Below, piece by piece: positions 31,189 through 40,224 of a DNA stretch of 64,000 nucleotides (the stretch's first letter is position 1; every line of letters begins with the position of its first letter). The position numbers and the translations under genes were made by a program. The stretch is from assembly GCA_002300355.1 (NCBI GenBank), contig NSGV01000001.1, forward strand, positions 2,046,001 to 2,110,000, written 5' to 3'. The stretch is from Streptomyces sp. TLI_235. Its GTDB lineage: Bacteria; Actinomycetota; Actinomycetes; Streptomycetales; Streptomycetaceae. The notes under the pieces were generated by a model. The model worked only from the letters and a program-made list of their open reading frames with translations, was not told the DNA's origin and ran no database searches.

Positions 31189-32094
31189 TCAGTGGTGGTT
31201 TCCCGCCCGCCCGCGCCAACCCGTCACCGGCAGCGCGAACTTGGCCACAAGCCGGTCCGTGAACGGTGCCCGGTGCAGCCGCGCGAGCCGCACCGGCGTC
31301 TTGCCGCGGCGCACCTCCACCCGTGCCCCGGCCGGGAGTTCGACCGAGCGGCGGCCGTCCAGCCAGAGCACGCCGTGCGGCGTCTTCTGCTGCACCTCGA
31401 CCGCCAGCACCGACTCCGGCGAGGTCACCAGCGGCCGGGCGAACAGCGCGTGGGCGCTGATCGGCACCATCAGCAGCGCCTCCACCTCCGGCCACACCAC
31501 CGGCCCGCCGCCGGAGAACGCGTACGCGGTCGACCCGGTCGGCGTCGCGCACACCACCCCGTCGCAGCCGAAGTTGGACACCGGCCGGCCGTCGACCTCG
31601 GTGACCACCTCCAGCATCCGCTCCCGGGCCGCCTTCTCGATCGACGCCTCGTTCAGCGCCCAGTCCTCGTGGATCACGTCCCCGTTGGTGCGCACCAGGA
31701 CGTCGATCGTCATCCGCTCCTCGACCTCGTAGTCAGCGTCGACCACCCGCTCGACCACCACGGCCAGGTCGTCCCGCTCGGCCTCCGCCAGGAAGCCCAC
31801 CCGGCCCAGGTTGATCCCGAGCATCGGCAGCCCCGACTCGCGGGCCAGCTCCGCCCCGCGCAGCAGCGTGCCGTCGCCGCCCGCGACGAGGATCAGCTCG
31901 CAGCCGTCCGCCGCCCCGTGCCCGCCCGGCACCCGCTCGACACCCTCCGGCAGATCGAGGCCGACCGCCTCCGACGCCAGCAGCCGGATTCTGATCCCCG
32001 CCTTCAGCAGGCCGTGCACCAGCCCTTCCACGCTGCGCAGCGCAGCCTCGCGGCCGGTGTGCGCGATCAGGAAGACCGTACGTTCCTCGCTCAT
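31189..32094 (-). CDS. nadK: NAD kinase, 301 aa
   Basis: Makes NADP from NAD using ATP or polyphosphate. GGDGT is at residues 72-76, followed by the NEASIEKA and TPTGSTAYAFSGGGP motifs of the family. ATG 32094 starts directly at the fold. It lies 93 bp downstream of tlyA in the conserved tlyA-nadK-recN order of Actinobacteria, although recN is here separated by two genes. Confidence 0.96.
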   Translation of the reverse strand: MSEERTVFLIAHTGREAALRSVEGLVHGLLKAGIRIRLLASEAVGLDLPEGVERVPGGHGAADGCELILVAGGDGTLLRGAELARESGLPMLGINLGRVGFLAEAERDDLAVVVERVVDADYEVEERMTIDVLVRTNGDVIHEDWALNEASIEKAARERMLEVVTEVDGRPVSNFGCDGVVCATPTGSTAYAFSGGGPVVWPEVEALLMVPISAHALFARPLVTSPESVLAVEVQQKTPHGVLWLDGRRSVELPAGARVEVRRGKTPVRLARLHRAPFTDRLVAKFALPVTGWRGRAGNHH

Positions 32095-32187
32095 GCCCGC
32101 TGCCCTCTCCCTAACGTCTGCCGGATCGTCCTCGATCCGTACGGCCACCACCACGCTGCGGCGGCGGCAGGACGTCCGCCGAGCACC

Positions 32188-33000
32188 CTACCGGGGGCCC
32201 TCGGCGACGGCCCGGTCCGCCTCGGCCGGGTCCAGCTGCGGCGCGTCCCGGCGCAGCCACAGGAAATACTCGACGTTGCCGGACGGCCCCGGAAGCGGGC
32301 TGGCGGTGACCGCCCGCACCCCGAGCCCGAGCTGCCACGCCTGCCCGGCGACCTGACGGATCGTCTCCGCCCGCAGCTCCGGGCTGCGCACCACGCCGCC
32401 GCTGCCCAACCGTTCCTTGCCGATCTCGAACTGCGGCTTCACCATCAGCACCAGGTCGGCGTCCGGCGCGCAGCATCCGGCCAGCGCCGGCAGCACCAGC
32501 CCCAGCGAGATGAACGACAGGTCGCCCACGACCAGGTCGACCGGTGTCCCGCCGATCCCCTCCACGGTGAGTTCGCGCACATTGGTGCGGTCCATCACGG
32601 TCACCCGGTCGTCGCTCTGCAGTGACCAGGCCAGCTGCCCGTAGCCGACGTCCACCGCCAGCACGTGCGCCGCCCCGGCCCGCAGCAGCACATCGGTGAA
32701 GCCGCCGGTGGACGCTCCCGCGTCCAGCGCCCGCCGCCCCTCGACCACCAGGCCCTGCGGCACGAACGCGGCGAACGCCCCCGCCAGTTTGTGGCCGCCG
32801 CGCGACACGTAGTCCGGGTCGCTGTCGTCCTTCGCCACCACGACCGCGGCCGAGGTCTCCACCTGCGTGGCCGGCTTGGTCGCGGTGCTGCCGCCGACCG
32901 TCACCCGGCCCGCCGCGATCAGCTCGCTCGCGTGCTCCCGCGACCGGGCCAGCTTGCGGCGCACCAGCTCCGCGTCGAGTCGGCGTCGTGCCACTGCCAC
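32188..33000 (-). CDS. tlyA: TlyA-family rRNA 2'-O-methyltransferase, 270 aa
   Basis: The S4 RNA-binding domain (about 5-65, LDAELVRRKLARSREHASELIAAG, read in two parts) precedes an FtsJ-like SAM fold with DAGASTGGFTD near residue 92. In mycobacteria TlyA methylates 16S and 23S rRNA, and its loss gives capreomycin resistance. The same role is expected here. The start at 33000 gives the usual length. The downstream nadK is probably co-transcribed. Confidence 0.95.
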   Translation of the reverse strand: MAVARRRLDAELVRRKLARSREHASELIAAGRVTVGGSTATKPATQVETSAAVVVAKDDSDPDYVSRGGHKLAGAFAAFVPQGLVVEGRRALDAGASTGGFTDVLLRAGAAHVLAVDVGYGQLAWSLQSDDRVTVMDRTNVRELTVEGIGGTPVDLVVGDLSFISLGLVLPALAGCCAPDADLVLMVKPQFEIGKERLGSGGVVRSPELRAETIRQVAGQAWQLGLGVRAVTASPLPGPSGNVEYFLWLRRDAPQLDPAEADRAVAEGPR

Positions 33001-33052
33001 TGCTGTTCCATCTCCTGTACGCCGCTCCGGTCGGCAGAGCCGGTCCGGGCGG

Positions 33053-33208
33053 TCACTCGTCGTCGAGGGCGGCCAGAATGTCGGTCAACCGCTGGTGAAC
33101 ATCTTCGTACACCGCGGGGTGCGCCTCGGTCTCCGCCCCGTCCAGGACCTCCAGCCGGTCGAGCGCGTCGTCCACGGCCGGGTGACCGGTGAGGGCGGAC
33201 TCAGGCAC
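33053..33208 (-). CDS. Small conserved protein, 51 aa
   Basis: GTG-started frame reading PESALTGHPAVDDALDRLE and on to an acidic end (LAALDDE). It overlaps the end of the upstream gene by eight bases (GTGCCTGA), which implies coupling, and lies 52 bp before tlyA. Mycobacteria have a protein of similar size at this place (Rv1693, from memory). The sequence suggests one or two amphipathic helices with many Asp/Glu. Function unknown. Confidence 0.75.
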   Translation of the reverse strand: MPESALTGHPAVDDALDRLEVLDGAETEAHPAVYEDVHQRLTDILAALDDE

Positions 33209-33998
33209 CGCCGTCCTCCTTCGGGGCCGGGCGGCGGGTCACCGTCTTCTTGACCACCGTCTTCTTCGTCGCCGCCTTCTTCGCCGTGGGCGGCTGCGCG
33301 ACCGTGCGCTTCGCCGTCGCCTTGCGGGTGGTCGTCTTCTTCGCGGTCGTCTTCTTCGCCGCGCCCTTCTTGGCGGCGGACGGCTGTGCCGCGGTCTTCT
33401 TCGCCGGGGCGCGCTTCGCCGGGGGCTTCTTCGCGGCGGGGGGCCGCGCGGCCGCCGGCTTCTCCCGCTGCGGCTCGGTCCCGGTGTCCGGCTCCGCCGT
33501 GCTGGCCGGCTCCGCCTTGCCGTCCGGGGCCGTCGCCGGCGCCGTGTCCGGCGCGAAGTGCACGGGCTCCGGCACATCGTCGTCGTCCCACCCGGCGTCG
33601 AACAGCCCGTCCGCCCGGTTCGCGGGCTTCGTGCCCGCCCGCGGCGCCGGCGGCTCCTCCTCGTCGACCGAGCGGAGCTTGCCCTCCAGGTAGCTCAGCA
33701 CGACGCCGACCTTCACCATCTGGTCGCCGACCCGCTCGAAGACCCGCTCCACCTCGCCGCGGGCCACGCCGACGGCGAGATCGACACCGGCCCGGCCGAC
33801 CGTGACCGCCTCCGTCGCCAATATCTGCAGCGACTTCACCGAGGGCGGCAGCTGTTCGCCGACCCGCTTCTCCACCGCCGCGACGTCCACGCCGCTGCGC
33901 TCCAACAGGTCGGACGCCGCCCCCACCACCCGGCGGCCCGCCTCCTCCGCGATCCCCGCCGCGACCACCACCACGCCCCGCACCGCATCACGCAGCAT
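33201..33998 (-). CDS. Protein with helical head and histone H1-like Lys/Ala tail, 265 aa
   Basis: Residues 1-115 are predicted helical (LRDAVRGVVVVAAGIAEEAG, then LLERSGVDVAAVEKRVGEQL). An acidic/Pro linker (about 115-175) follows, then a tail of about 90 residues built from AKK, PAKK, TAKK and TTKK units. Such tails bind DNA non-specifically in histone H1, HupS-type HU and bacterial HC1 proteins. GGAGGAGG precedes the ATG at 33998. The 51-aa gene is coupled to its end. A nucleoid or RNA-binding role is inferred. Confidence 0.82.
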   Translation of the reverse strand: MLRDAVRGVVVVAAGIAEEAGRRVVGAASDLLERSGVDVAAVEKRVGEQLPPSVKSLQILATEAVTVGRAGVDLAVGVARGEVERVFERVGDQMVKVGVVLSYLEGKLRSVDEEEPPAPRAGTKPANRADGLFDAGWDDDDVPEPVHFAPDTAPATAPDGKAEPASTAEPDTGTEPQREKPAAARPPAAKKPPAKRAPAKKTAAQPSAAKKGAAKKTTAKKTTTRKATAKRTVAQPPTAKKAATKKTVVKKTVTRRPAPKEDGGA

Positions 33999-34158
33999 CC
34001 GAACGCCTCCTCCGCTTGCCCGGGTCCGCTCCGACGCTACCCCGTACCGCCCCCGCACCGCTGCACCGCACGACCAGCCGGGTTTCCGGCTGGGTTAGCG
34101 TGGGGGCGATCGGACGGCGCCCGGCCCTCCGACCGCGGTCGACGGAAGCGGGACGGCG

Positions 34159-34506
34159 ATGGCCGACATCGAGGAGTGCCGGACGGCACTGGAGCAGCTC
34201 AGCCGCAATCTGGCCGGCTCCGAGGGCGACGTCCGCAAGGCGGCCGCCATGGACCGCTCGCTGACCTGCCACCTCACCGATCTCGACCTGACCTTCTCCG
34301 GCCGCCTCCGCGACGGCCGGATCACCGACGTGACCGAAGCCCCCGGCAGGCCCGCCGCCAAGGCCGACATCCGGCTCGCCATGACCGGCGACGACCTGGT
34401 CGCCCTCGTCGGCGGCCGCCTCAACTTCGCCTCCGCCTGGGCCGCCGGCCGCGTCCGTCTGGAAGCGGGCTTCCGCGACCTGCTGCGCCTGCGCACCCTG
34501 CTCTGA
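34159..34506 (+). CDS. SCP2 sterol-binding-like domain protein, 115 aa
   Basis: Single SCP2 domain: N-terminal helix (EECRTALEQLSRNL), beta sheet with TFSGRLRDGRITDV, then DIRLAMTGDDLVALVGGRL and the final helix AAGRVRLEAG. Binds lipids or other hydrophobic ligands by family analogy. It is divergent from the H1-like gene across 160 bp and converges on the HAD gene with 27 bp between stops. ATG start. Confidence 0.9.
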   Translation: MADIEECRTALEQLSRNLAGSEGDVRKAAAMDRSLTCHLTDLDLTFSGRLRDGRITDVTEAPGRPAAKADIRLAMTGDDLVALVGGRLNFASAWAAGRVRLEAGFRDLLRLRTLL

Positions 34507-34533
34507 CCCGGCCCGACCCGCAACGGCCCCCGC

Positions 34534-35604
34534 TCAGAAACCGAGCTCGGCCAACGCCTTCCGGCCGTCCGCAGGGGCACCGTCCGCGGACGCCGCCGTC
34601 CAGGCCGCCGCGCACAGCGCCCGCATGCCGTCCCACCGGTCGCCGGTGCCGTCCAGCACCAGCACGCCGTCCACCGAACGCGCCGTCCAGCCGCCGCAGC
34701 GGTACCCGCCGTCCGCCGCGGTGACCTCCGGCTGGCCGGTGAGCAGGCCGCGCAGGTCGGCGGCCAGGTAGGTCGGACGGTGCTCGGGCGGCGCGGCGAG
34801 CAGCTGCGCGGGCGTGGTGACCCCGGTGAACACCAGCAGGCTGTCGACGCCGCCGTTGTGGGCGCCCTCGATGTCGGTGTCCAGCCGGTCGCCGACCACC
34901 AGGGGCCGCCGGGCACCGGTGCGGATCACCGTCTCGCGGTGCATCGGCGGCAGCGGCTTGCCCGCCACCTCCGGCTCCTTGCCGGTCGCCGTGCGCACCG
35001 CCGCCACCAGGGTGCCGTTGCCCGGCGCGATGCCGCGGCCGGTGGGCACCGTCAGGTCGGTGTTGGAGGCCACCCAGGGCAGCCCGGCCGCGACGGCGTA
35101 CGCGGCCTCCGCCAGGTCCTTCCAGCCGACCGACGGGTCGAAGCCCTGCACCACCGCCACCGGCTGCTCGTCCATCGAACGGACGGCCACCAAGCCGTGC
35201 TCGGCCAGCGCCTCGACCAGCCCGGCGCCGCCGCACACCAGTACCTTCGACCCGGCCGGCACCTTGGCCGCGACCAGCCGGGCCGCCGCCTGCGCCGAGT
35301 TGATCACGTCAGCGGCCTCGGCCGGGACGCCGAGCTCGGTCAGGTGCTCGGCGACCACCCGCGGCGGCCGGGAGGCGTTGTTGGTGACGTACGCCAGCCG
35401 CATCCCGGCCTCCCGGGCGGCGGCCAGCGCGTCCACGGCGTGCTCGATCGCGTGCGGCCCGGCGTAGACGACGCCGTCCAGGTCGAGCAGCGCGGTGTCG
35501 TACGCCTCGGTGAGCGGCTGCGCCGAGCCGCCCGGCGCCGTCCGGGCCGGGCCCGTGCCGGGGGTCGTCGCTGCACTGGCCCGGCTGGTCGCGGTGTCCG
35601 TCAT
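34534..35604 (-). CDS. HAD-superfamily (NagD-like, type IIA) phosphatase, 356 aa
   Basis: Nucleophile motif DLDGVVY with D41/D43 and late VGDRLDTDIEGAHNGG are complete. The central C2 cap contains SNTDLTVPTGRG. The nearest known relative by position is Mtb Rv1692, reported as a glycerol-3-phosphate phosphatase; the actual substrate here is not shown. The extra ~30 N-terminal Ala/Thr/Pro residues and ~70 C-terminal residues are lineage-specific. It follows the TPR gene by 58 bp on the same strand. Confidence 0.93.
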   Translation of the reverse strand: MTDTATSRASAATTPGTGPARTAPGGSAQPLTEAYDTALLDLDGVVYAGPHAIEHAVDALAAAREAGMRLAYVTNNASRPPRVVAEHLTELGVPAEAADVINSAQAAARLVAAKVPAGSKVLVCGGAGLVEALAEHGLVAVRSMDEQPVAVVQGFDPSVGWKDLAEAAYAVAAGLPWVASNTDLTVPTGRGIAPGNGTLVAAVRTATGKEPEVAGKPLPPMHRETVIRTGARRPLVVGDRLDTDIEGAHNGGVDSLLVFTGVTTPAQLLAAPPEHRPTYLAADLRGLLTGQPEVTAADGGYRCGGWTARSVDGVLVLDGTGDRWDGMRALCAAAWTAASADGAPADGRKALAELGF

Positions 35605-35662
35605 CGTCTGCTCGTCCTCGTTCCGTCCGTCGTCACTCGTACCGCGGCGACGTTGCCGCGCC

Positions 35663-36157
35663 TCACCCTCCGTCGCGGGGGTCCTCCGGCGGCGCCAGGT
35701 AGCCCGGCGCCCCGGGCAGCAGCGGCCCGAACGCGCCGGACCGCGCCGCGAGCGTCGCTCTGGTCTGCCTCAGCGCCGCCCGGTAGTGCGCGTTGTCCGG
35801 CCGCATGGCCACCGCCAGCGCGAGGTGCACGGCCGAGGACTCGAAGTCCCCCAGCCGCGCCGCCGCCACGCCCCACCCGAACTGAGCGTAGTCGTCGGAC
35901 GGATCGGCCAGCGCCACGGCCCGGAAGCTCTCCAGCGCCGCCGCGTACGACCCGGCGTCGAACTGGGCGCGGGCCAGCGCCTCCCGGATCGACCGCGAAC
36001 CCGGCTCCGCCTCCGCCGCCCGCGACAGCAGCTGCACCGCCGCCGCCGGGTGCCGCTGGTCCAGCAGCTGCACGCCCCGCCGGAACCAGTCGTACACGTC
36101 TCCCCCCGGCACGCCCGTGCCCTCGGTCCCGTCCACCCGCTCCTGGCCACCGCTCAT
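35663..36157 (-). CDS. TPR protein, 164 aa
   Basis: Residues about 18-130 form three to four TPR-like helix pairs (GVQLLDQRHPAAAVQLLSRA; ALARAQFDAGSYAAALESFR). The C-terminal ~30 residues are Pro/Gly-rich. ATG 36157 is preceded by GAGGA. It is upstream of and probably co-transcribed with the HAD phosphatase, as in mycobacteria (Rv1691-Rv1692, from memory). A scaffold role is inferred. Confidence 0.88.
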   Translation of the reverse strand: MSGGQERVDGTEGTGVPGGDVYDWFRRGVQLLDQRHPAAAVQLLSRAAEAEPGSRSIREALARAQFDAGSYAAALESFRAVALADPSDDYAQFGWGVAAARLGDFESSAVHLALAVAMRPDNAHYRAALRQTRATLAARSGAFGPLLPGAPGYLAPPEDPRDGG

Positions 36158-36407
36158 GCCGTCCTCGCTCCCCGGTCGCGGCCCGGCCCCGGTCCCGGCA
36201 CCGGGCCCGCTGGCCTCTCCCACCGATCTGCCAACACACCCCACCCGGTGAACATGCCCCGAACCGCGACCGTGATCACGTCCTCGGGGCGCCCCGCAGC
36301 GCGTGCACTGATACCGATTCGGGGGGACGCCGCCGCCCCTGCTGCGATCCTGTACGTGAACACCGGCCGCCCGATCGGAGGCAGGGGTTTCCACGCGAGG
36401 AGATTCG

Positions 36408-37772
36408 ATGAGTTCACCCAGTGCGGACAGCGGAGCCGTGGCTCCGGCGGGCGGCCCCGGCGACCCCGGGCACGTCGCGACCGCAGGGCTGTCCCTGTCC
36501 CCCTTCCGCGGCCTGCGGTACGACCCCGACCGGGTCGGTACCCTCGCCGCGGTCACGTCGCCGCCGTACGACGTGGTCGACCCCGGACGCCGGCTGGACC
36601 TGGAGACCGCCGACCCGCACAACGTGGTCCGGCTGATCCTCCCCCGGCCGGAGCCCGAGGACGCCGGGGACCGCCCGGACCGCGACACCCGCTACCGGCA
36701 CGCCGCCCGGCTGCTCACCGAGTGGCAGCGGGAGGGCGTCCTCGCCGCCGACCCGGTGCCCGCGCTGTACGTCTACGAGCAGCGGACCCACGACAGCGGC
36801 GGCGGCACCCTGCAGCGCGGCCTGATCGGCGCCCTCGCCGTCAGCGGGCCCGAGGCCGGCGTCGTCCTGCCGCACGAGGACGTGATGCCACGGCCGGTCG
36901 CCGACCGGGTCGGCCTGATGCGCACCACCCGCGCCAACCTCGAACCGCTGCTGCTCACCTACCGCGGCAGCGGCGGCGCCGCCGACGTGATCGAGCGCGC
37001 GGCCGGCCGCGAACCGCTGCTGGCCACCACGACCAGCGACGGCACCGACCACCGGCTCTGGGCGGTCACCGACCCCGCCGACTTCGCCGAGGTCACCCGC
37101 GACCTGGCCACCTGCCGGGCCCTGATCGCCGACGGCCACCACCGCTGGGAGATGTACCTGCGGCTGCAGCGCGAACACCGCCACCTGCCGCGCAGCCCCT
37201 GGGACCGCGGACTGGTACTGCTCGTCGACACCGCCCGCTACCCGCTCAACGTGCGGGCGATCCACCGCGTCCTGTACCGCCTGCCGGTCGCCCGGGCCGT
37301 CGCCGCGCTCGGACCGCACTGGCAGGTCAAGGAGGTGCCCGGCCCGCTGGAGGCGGCCCTGCAGGCCCTGGCCGAGGCCAAGCAGCACGGCGGCAACGCC
37401 TTCCTACTGACCGGCGGCGACCAGGTGTACCGGCTGGTCAGCGAGCCGGACGAGGAGCGGATCGCCGCCACCGTCCGCACCGACCGGCCCGAGGAGTGGC
37501 GCCGGCTGGACGCGACCGTCCTGCACGAGACGCTGCTGGAGCACACCTGGCAGGTCCCGGACGCGCCGGACCACATCGGCTACCTGCACACCGCGAGCGC
37601 CGCCGAGCAGGAGGCCGCCCGCAGCGGCGGCACCGCCGTCCTCCTCCACCCCGTCGAGGAGCGCGTGGTCCGGCGGCTGGCCGAGCAGGGCGTCACCATG
37701 CCCCGCAAGTCGACCTCCTTCGGGCCGAAGCCCGCCACCGGCCTGGTGCTGCGCTCGCTCACGCTCGGCTGA
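36408..37772 (+). CDS. DUF1015 family protein, 454 aa
   Basis: Motifs SPFRGLRYDP, TSPPYDVVD near residue 50, the central IADGHHRWEMYLRLQ and the late PRKSTSFGPKP are all typical of DUF1015, a cytoplasmic family of unknown reaction often linked to serine metabolism. Residues 1-28 are a flexible extension. Length is normal. It is divergent from the TPR gene across 250 bp and converges on the repeat protein at a strong hairpin. Confidence 0.92.
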   Translation: MSSPSADSGAVAPAGGPGDPGHVATAGLSLSPFRGLRYDPDRVGTLAAVTSPPYDVVDPGRRLDLETADPHNVVRLILPRPEPEDAGDRPDRDTRYRHAARLLTEWQREGVLAADPVPALYVYEQRTHDSGGGTLQRGLIGALAVSGPEAGVVLPHEDVMPRPVADRVGLMRTTRANLEPLLLTYRGSGGAADVIERAAGREPLLATTTSDGTDHRLWAVTDPADFAEVTRDLATCRALIADGHHRWEMYLRLQREHRHLPRSPWDRGLVLLVDTARYPLNVRAIHRVLYRLPVARAVAALGPHWQVKEVPGPLEAALQALAEAKQHGGNAFLLTGGDQVYRLVSEPDEERIAATVRTDRPEEWRRLDATVLHETLLEHTWQVPDAPDHIGYLHTASAAEQEAARSGGTAVLLHPVEERVVRRLAEQGVTMPRKSTSFGPKPATGLVLRSLTLG

Positions 37773-37791
37773 GGCCGGCCCCGGAAACGCA

Positions 37792-37825
37792 GGAGGGCCC
37801 CACCGCTGCTGCGGTGGGGCCCTCC
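37792..37825. terminator. Bidirectional terminator DUF1015 / repeat protein
   Basis: Perfect 15-bp stem (37792-37806 with 37811-37825) with TGCT loop, between convergent stop codons. Confidence 0.88.
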
Positions 37826-37854
37826 GTCACTCCGGTCCCTCGCGGGACGCCTGA

Positions 37855-40224
37855 TCAGGCGCGCTCGGGCGCGTCCTCGTCGCCGTCCTCGGCCTCGGCC
37901 GGGTCGACGTCGTCGATCTCGAGGTCGTCCTCGTCGTAGTACTCCTCGACGTCTTCCTCGTCCTCGTAGATGACCCGGTCGTCGCCGATCTCGTCGTGGG
38001 CGATCTTGCGGGCGGGGGCCTCCGACTGCTCGGCAGCCTCCTCCGCCTCCTCCTCGTCCATCGCGTCGACGAACTCCAGGCCGTCGATCTCGGCCAGCCG
38101 CTCGGAGGCGTTGGTGGCACCGTCCGAGTCGGCGTCGGCGGCCTTGGCGAACCAGTCGCGGGCCTCCTCGCCGCGGCCGGCCGCGATCAGCGCCTCGGCG
38201 TAGGCGTACCGCAGGCGGGCGGTCCACGGGTGGACCGTGCTGGACGCCAGCTCGGGGCTCTGCAGCGTCACCACGGCGGCGTCGAACTGCTCCATGTCGC
38301 TGCGGGCACCCGCGGCGACCAGGCGCATCTCGACCTGGCCGGCCTTGTCCAGCTGCTTCACCTCGGGCTCGCCGGCCATCGCCAGCGCGCGCTCCGGGCG
38401 GCCCAGGCCGCGCTCGCAGTCCGCCATCACCGGCCACAGGTCGGCGCGACCGGTCATCCGGCGGGCGGCGCGGAACTCCGTCAGCGCCTCCGAGTAACGC
38501 TGCGTCATGTAGGAGGCGAAACCGGCCGCCTCACGGACGCTCGCCACGCGCGAGGCCAGCCGCAGCGCGACCCGCGAGTAGTTGTAGGCCTCCTCCGGCT
38601 CACTGTCGAGCATGCGGGCGACCATCACCAGGTTGCGGGCGACGTCGTCGGCGAGGGTCTTCGGCAGGCTCTTCAGGTCCTGGCGCACGTCGGCGTCCAG
38701 CTCGAACCCGGTGACATCCTCCGGGATCGGCAGCCGATGCACCGGCTCCTGCGTGCCGCGACGGTCGTCGTAGTCCCGGCGGTCGTCACGGCGGCCCTCG
38801 AACCGGCCACCCCGGTCCCCGCGATCGCCGTACGACGGCCGGCCGCCGCGCGCACCGCGGTCGTCGCGGCCGCGGTAACCGCCACCGGACGGACGGTCGC
38901 CGTAGGAGGGGCGGTCGTCACGACGCGGACGGTCGCCGTACGACGGACGGTCGTCACGGCCGCGGTAGCCACCACCGGACGGACGGTCGCCGTACGACGG
39001 ACGGTCATCGCGACGCGGACGGTCGCCGTAGGAGGGGCGCTCGTCACGGCGGAAGTCACCGCGCGGACGGTCGTCCCGACGCTCACGGTCTCCGAAGGAC
39101 GGACGGTCGTCGCGACCGCGGTAGCCACCACCAGAGGGACGGTCGCCGTAGGAGGGGCGGTCGTCACGACGCGGACGGTCACCACCGGACGGACGGTCGC
39201 CGTAGGAGGGGCGGTCGTCACGACGCGGACGGTCACCACCGGACGGACGGTCGCCGTAGGAGGGGCGGTCGTCACGACGCGGACGGTCACCACCGGACGG
39301 ACGGTCGTCACGGCCACGGTAGCCACCACCCGACGGACGGTCGCCGTACGACGGACGGTCATCGCGACGCGGACGGTCCCCGTACGACGGGCGGTCATCG
39401 CGGCCGCGGTAGCCACCACCCGACGGACGGTCGCCGTACGACGGACGGTCGTCACGACGCGGACGGTCACCACCGGACGGACGGTCGTCACGGCCACGGT
39501 AGCCACCACCCGACGGACGGTCGCCGTACGACGGACGGTCGTCACGACGCGGACGGTCACCACCGGACGGACGGTCGTCACGGCCACGGTAGCCACCACC
39601 CGACGGACGGTCGCCGTACGACGGACGGTCGTCACGACGCGGACGGTCACCACCGGACGGACGGTCGTCACGGCCACGGTAGCCACCACCCGACGGACGG
39701 TCCCCGTAGGACGGGCGGTCATCGCGGCCGCGGTAGCCACCACCCGACGGACGGTCGCCGTACGACGGACGGTCGTCACGACGCGGACGGTCACCACCGG
39801 ACGGACGGTCGTCACGGCCACGGTAGCCACCACCCGACGGACGGTCGCCGTACGACGGACGGTCGTCACGACGCGGACGGTCACCACCGGACGGACGGTC
39901 ATCGCGGCCGCGGTAGCCACCACCCGACGGACGGTCGCCGTACGACGGACGGTCGTCACGACGCGGACGGTCACCACCGGACGGACGGTCGTCACGGCCG
40001 CGGTAGCCACCACCCGACGGACGGTCCCCGTACGACGGACGGTCGTCACGGCCACGGTAGCCACCACCCGACGGACGGTCGTCACGGCGGTAACCGCCCT
40101 CACCGCGGTCGTCACGGCGCGGGCCGCGGTCGCGGTCGTTCGACCAACCCCCGCGCGACCGGGGCTGGTAGCCGCGACCGTCGTCCGATCGACGCTCGGG
40201 ACGGTCCTGGGGCGGGTTCGACAT
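37855..40224 (-). CDS. Arg/Asp/Gly-repeat protein with TPR domain and acidic tail, 789 aa
   Basis: Three parts are visible. Residues about 45-480 are near-perfect tandem repeats built from RDDRPS, YGDRPS, GGGYRGRD and GDRPRR; the main unit is 30 residues (90 bp), with a shorter 18-residue variant. Residues about 493-700 are helical with TPR-like pairs (ALTEFRAARRMTGRADL, AYAEALIAAGRGEEARDWF). Residues about 718-789 are strongly acidic (Asp/Glu/Tyr). No signal peptide or membrane segment. It is the first gene downstream of the rRNA operon, on the same strand but after its terminator. I recall Streptomyces TPR homologues with shorter linkers. An RNA- or ribosome-linked condensate role is only inference. 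Confidence 0.9.
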   Translation of the reverse strand: MSNPPQDRPERRSDDGRGYQPRSRGGWSNDRDRGPRRDDRGEGGYRRDDRPSGGGYRGRDDRPSYGDRPSGGGYRGRDDRPSGGDRPRRDDRPSYGDRPSGGGYRGRDDRPSGGDRPRRDDRPSYGDRPSGGGYRGRDDRPSGGDRPRRDDRPSYGDRPSGGGYRGRDDRPSYGDRPSGGGYRGRDDRPSGGDRPRRDDRPSYGDRPSGGGYRGRDDRPSGGDRPRRDDRPSYGDRPSGGGYRGRDDRPSGGDRPRRDDRPSYGDRPSGGGYRGRDDRPSYGDRPRRDDRPSYGDRPSGGGYRGRDDRPSGGDRPRRDDRPSYGDRPSGGDRPRRDDRPSYGDRPSGGDRPRRDDRPSYGDRPSGGGYRGRDDRPSFGDRERRDDRPRGDFRRDERPSYGDRPRRDDRPSYGDRPSGGGYRGRDDRPSYGDRPRRDDRPSYGDRPSGGGYRGRDDRGARGGRPSYGDRGDRGGRFEGRRDDRRDYDDRRGTQEPVHRLPIPEDVTGFELDADVRQDLKSLPKTLADDVARNLVMVARMLDSEPEEAYNYSRVALRLASRVASVREAAGFASYMTQRYSEALTEFRAARRMTGRADLWPVMADCERGLGRPERALAMAGEPEVKQLDKAGQVEMRLVAAGARSDMEQFDAAVVTLQSPELASSTVHPWTARLRYAYAEALIAAGRGEEARDWFAKAADADSDGATNASERLAEIDGLEFVDAMDEEEAEEAAEQSEAPARKIAHDEIGDDRVIYEDEEDVEEYYDEDDLEIDDVDPAEAEDGDEDAPERA
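38770..40150 (-). repeat. Coding tandem repeat array, main period 90 bp
   Basis: Blocks recur almost unchanged every 90 bp (for example 39421, 39511, 39601), and a 54-bp variant recurs at about 39130-39300. Copies differ mostly at single bases. The frame is kept throughout, so expansion and contraction change protein length without breaking it. Confidence 0.93.

Noticed and set aside
38770..40150. CRISPR array
   Set aside because: Regular repeats lack unique spacers, the period is coding (multiples of three), and no cas genes are present.
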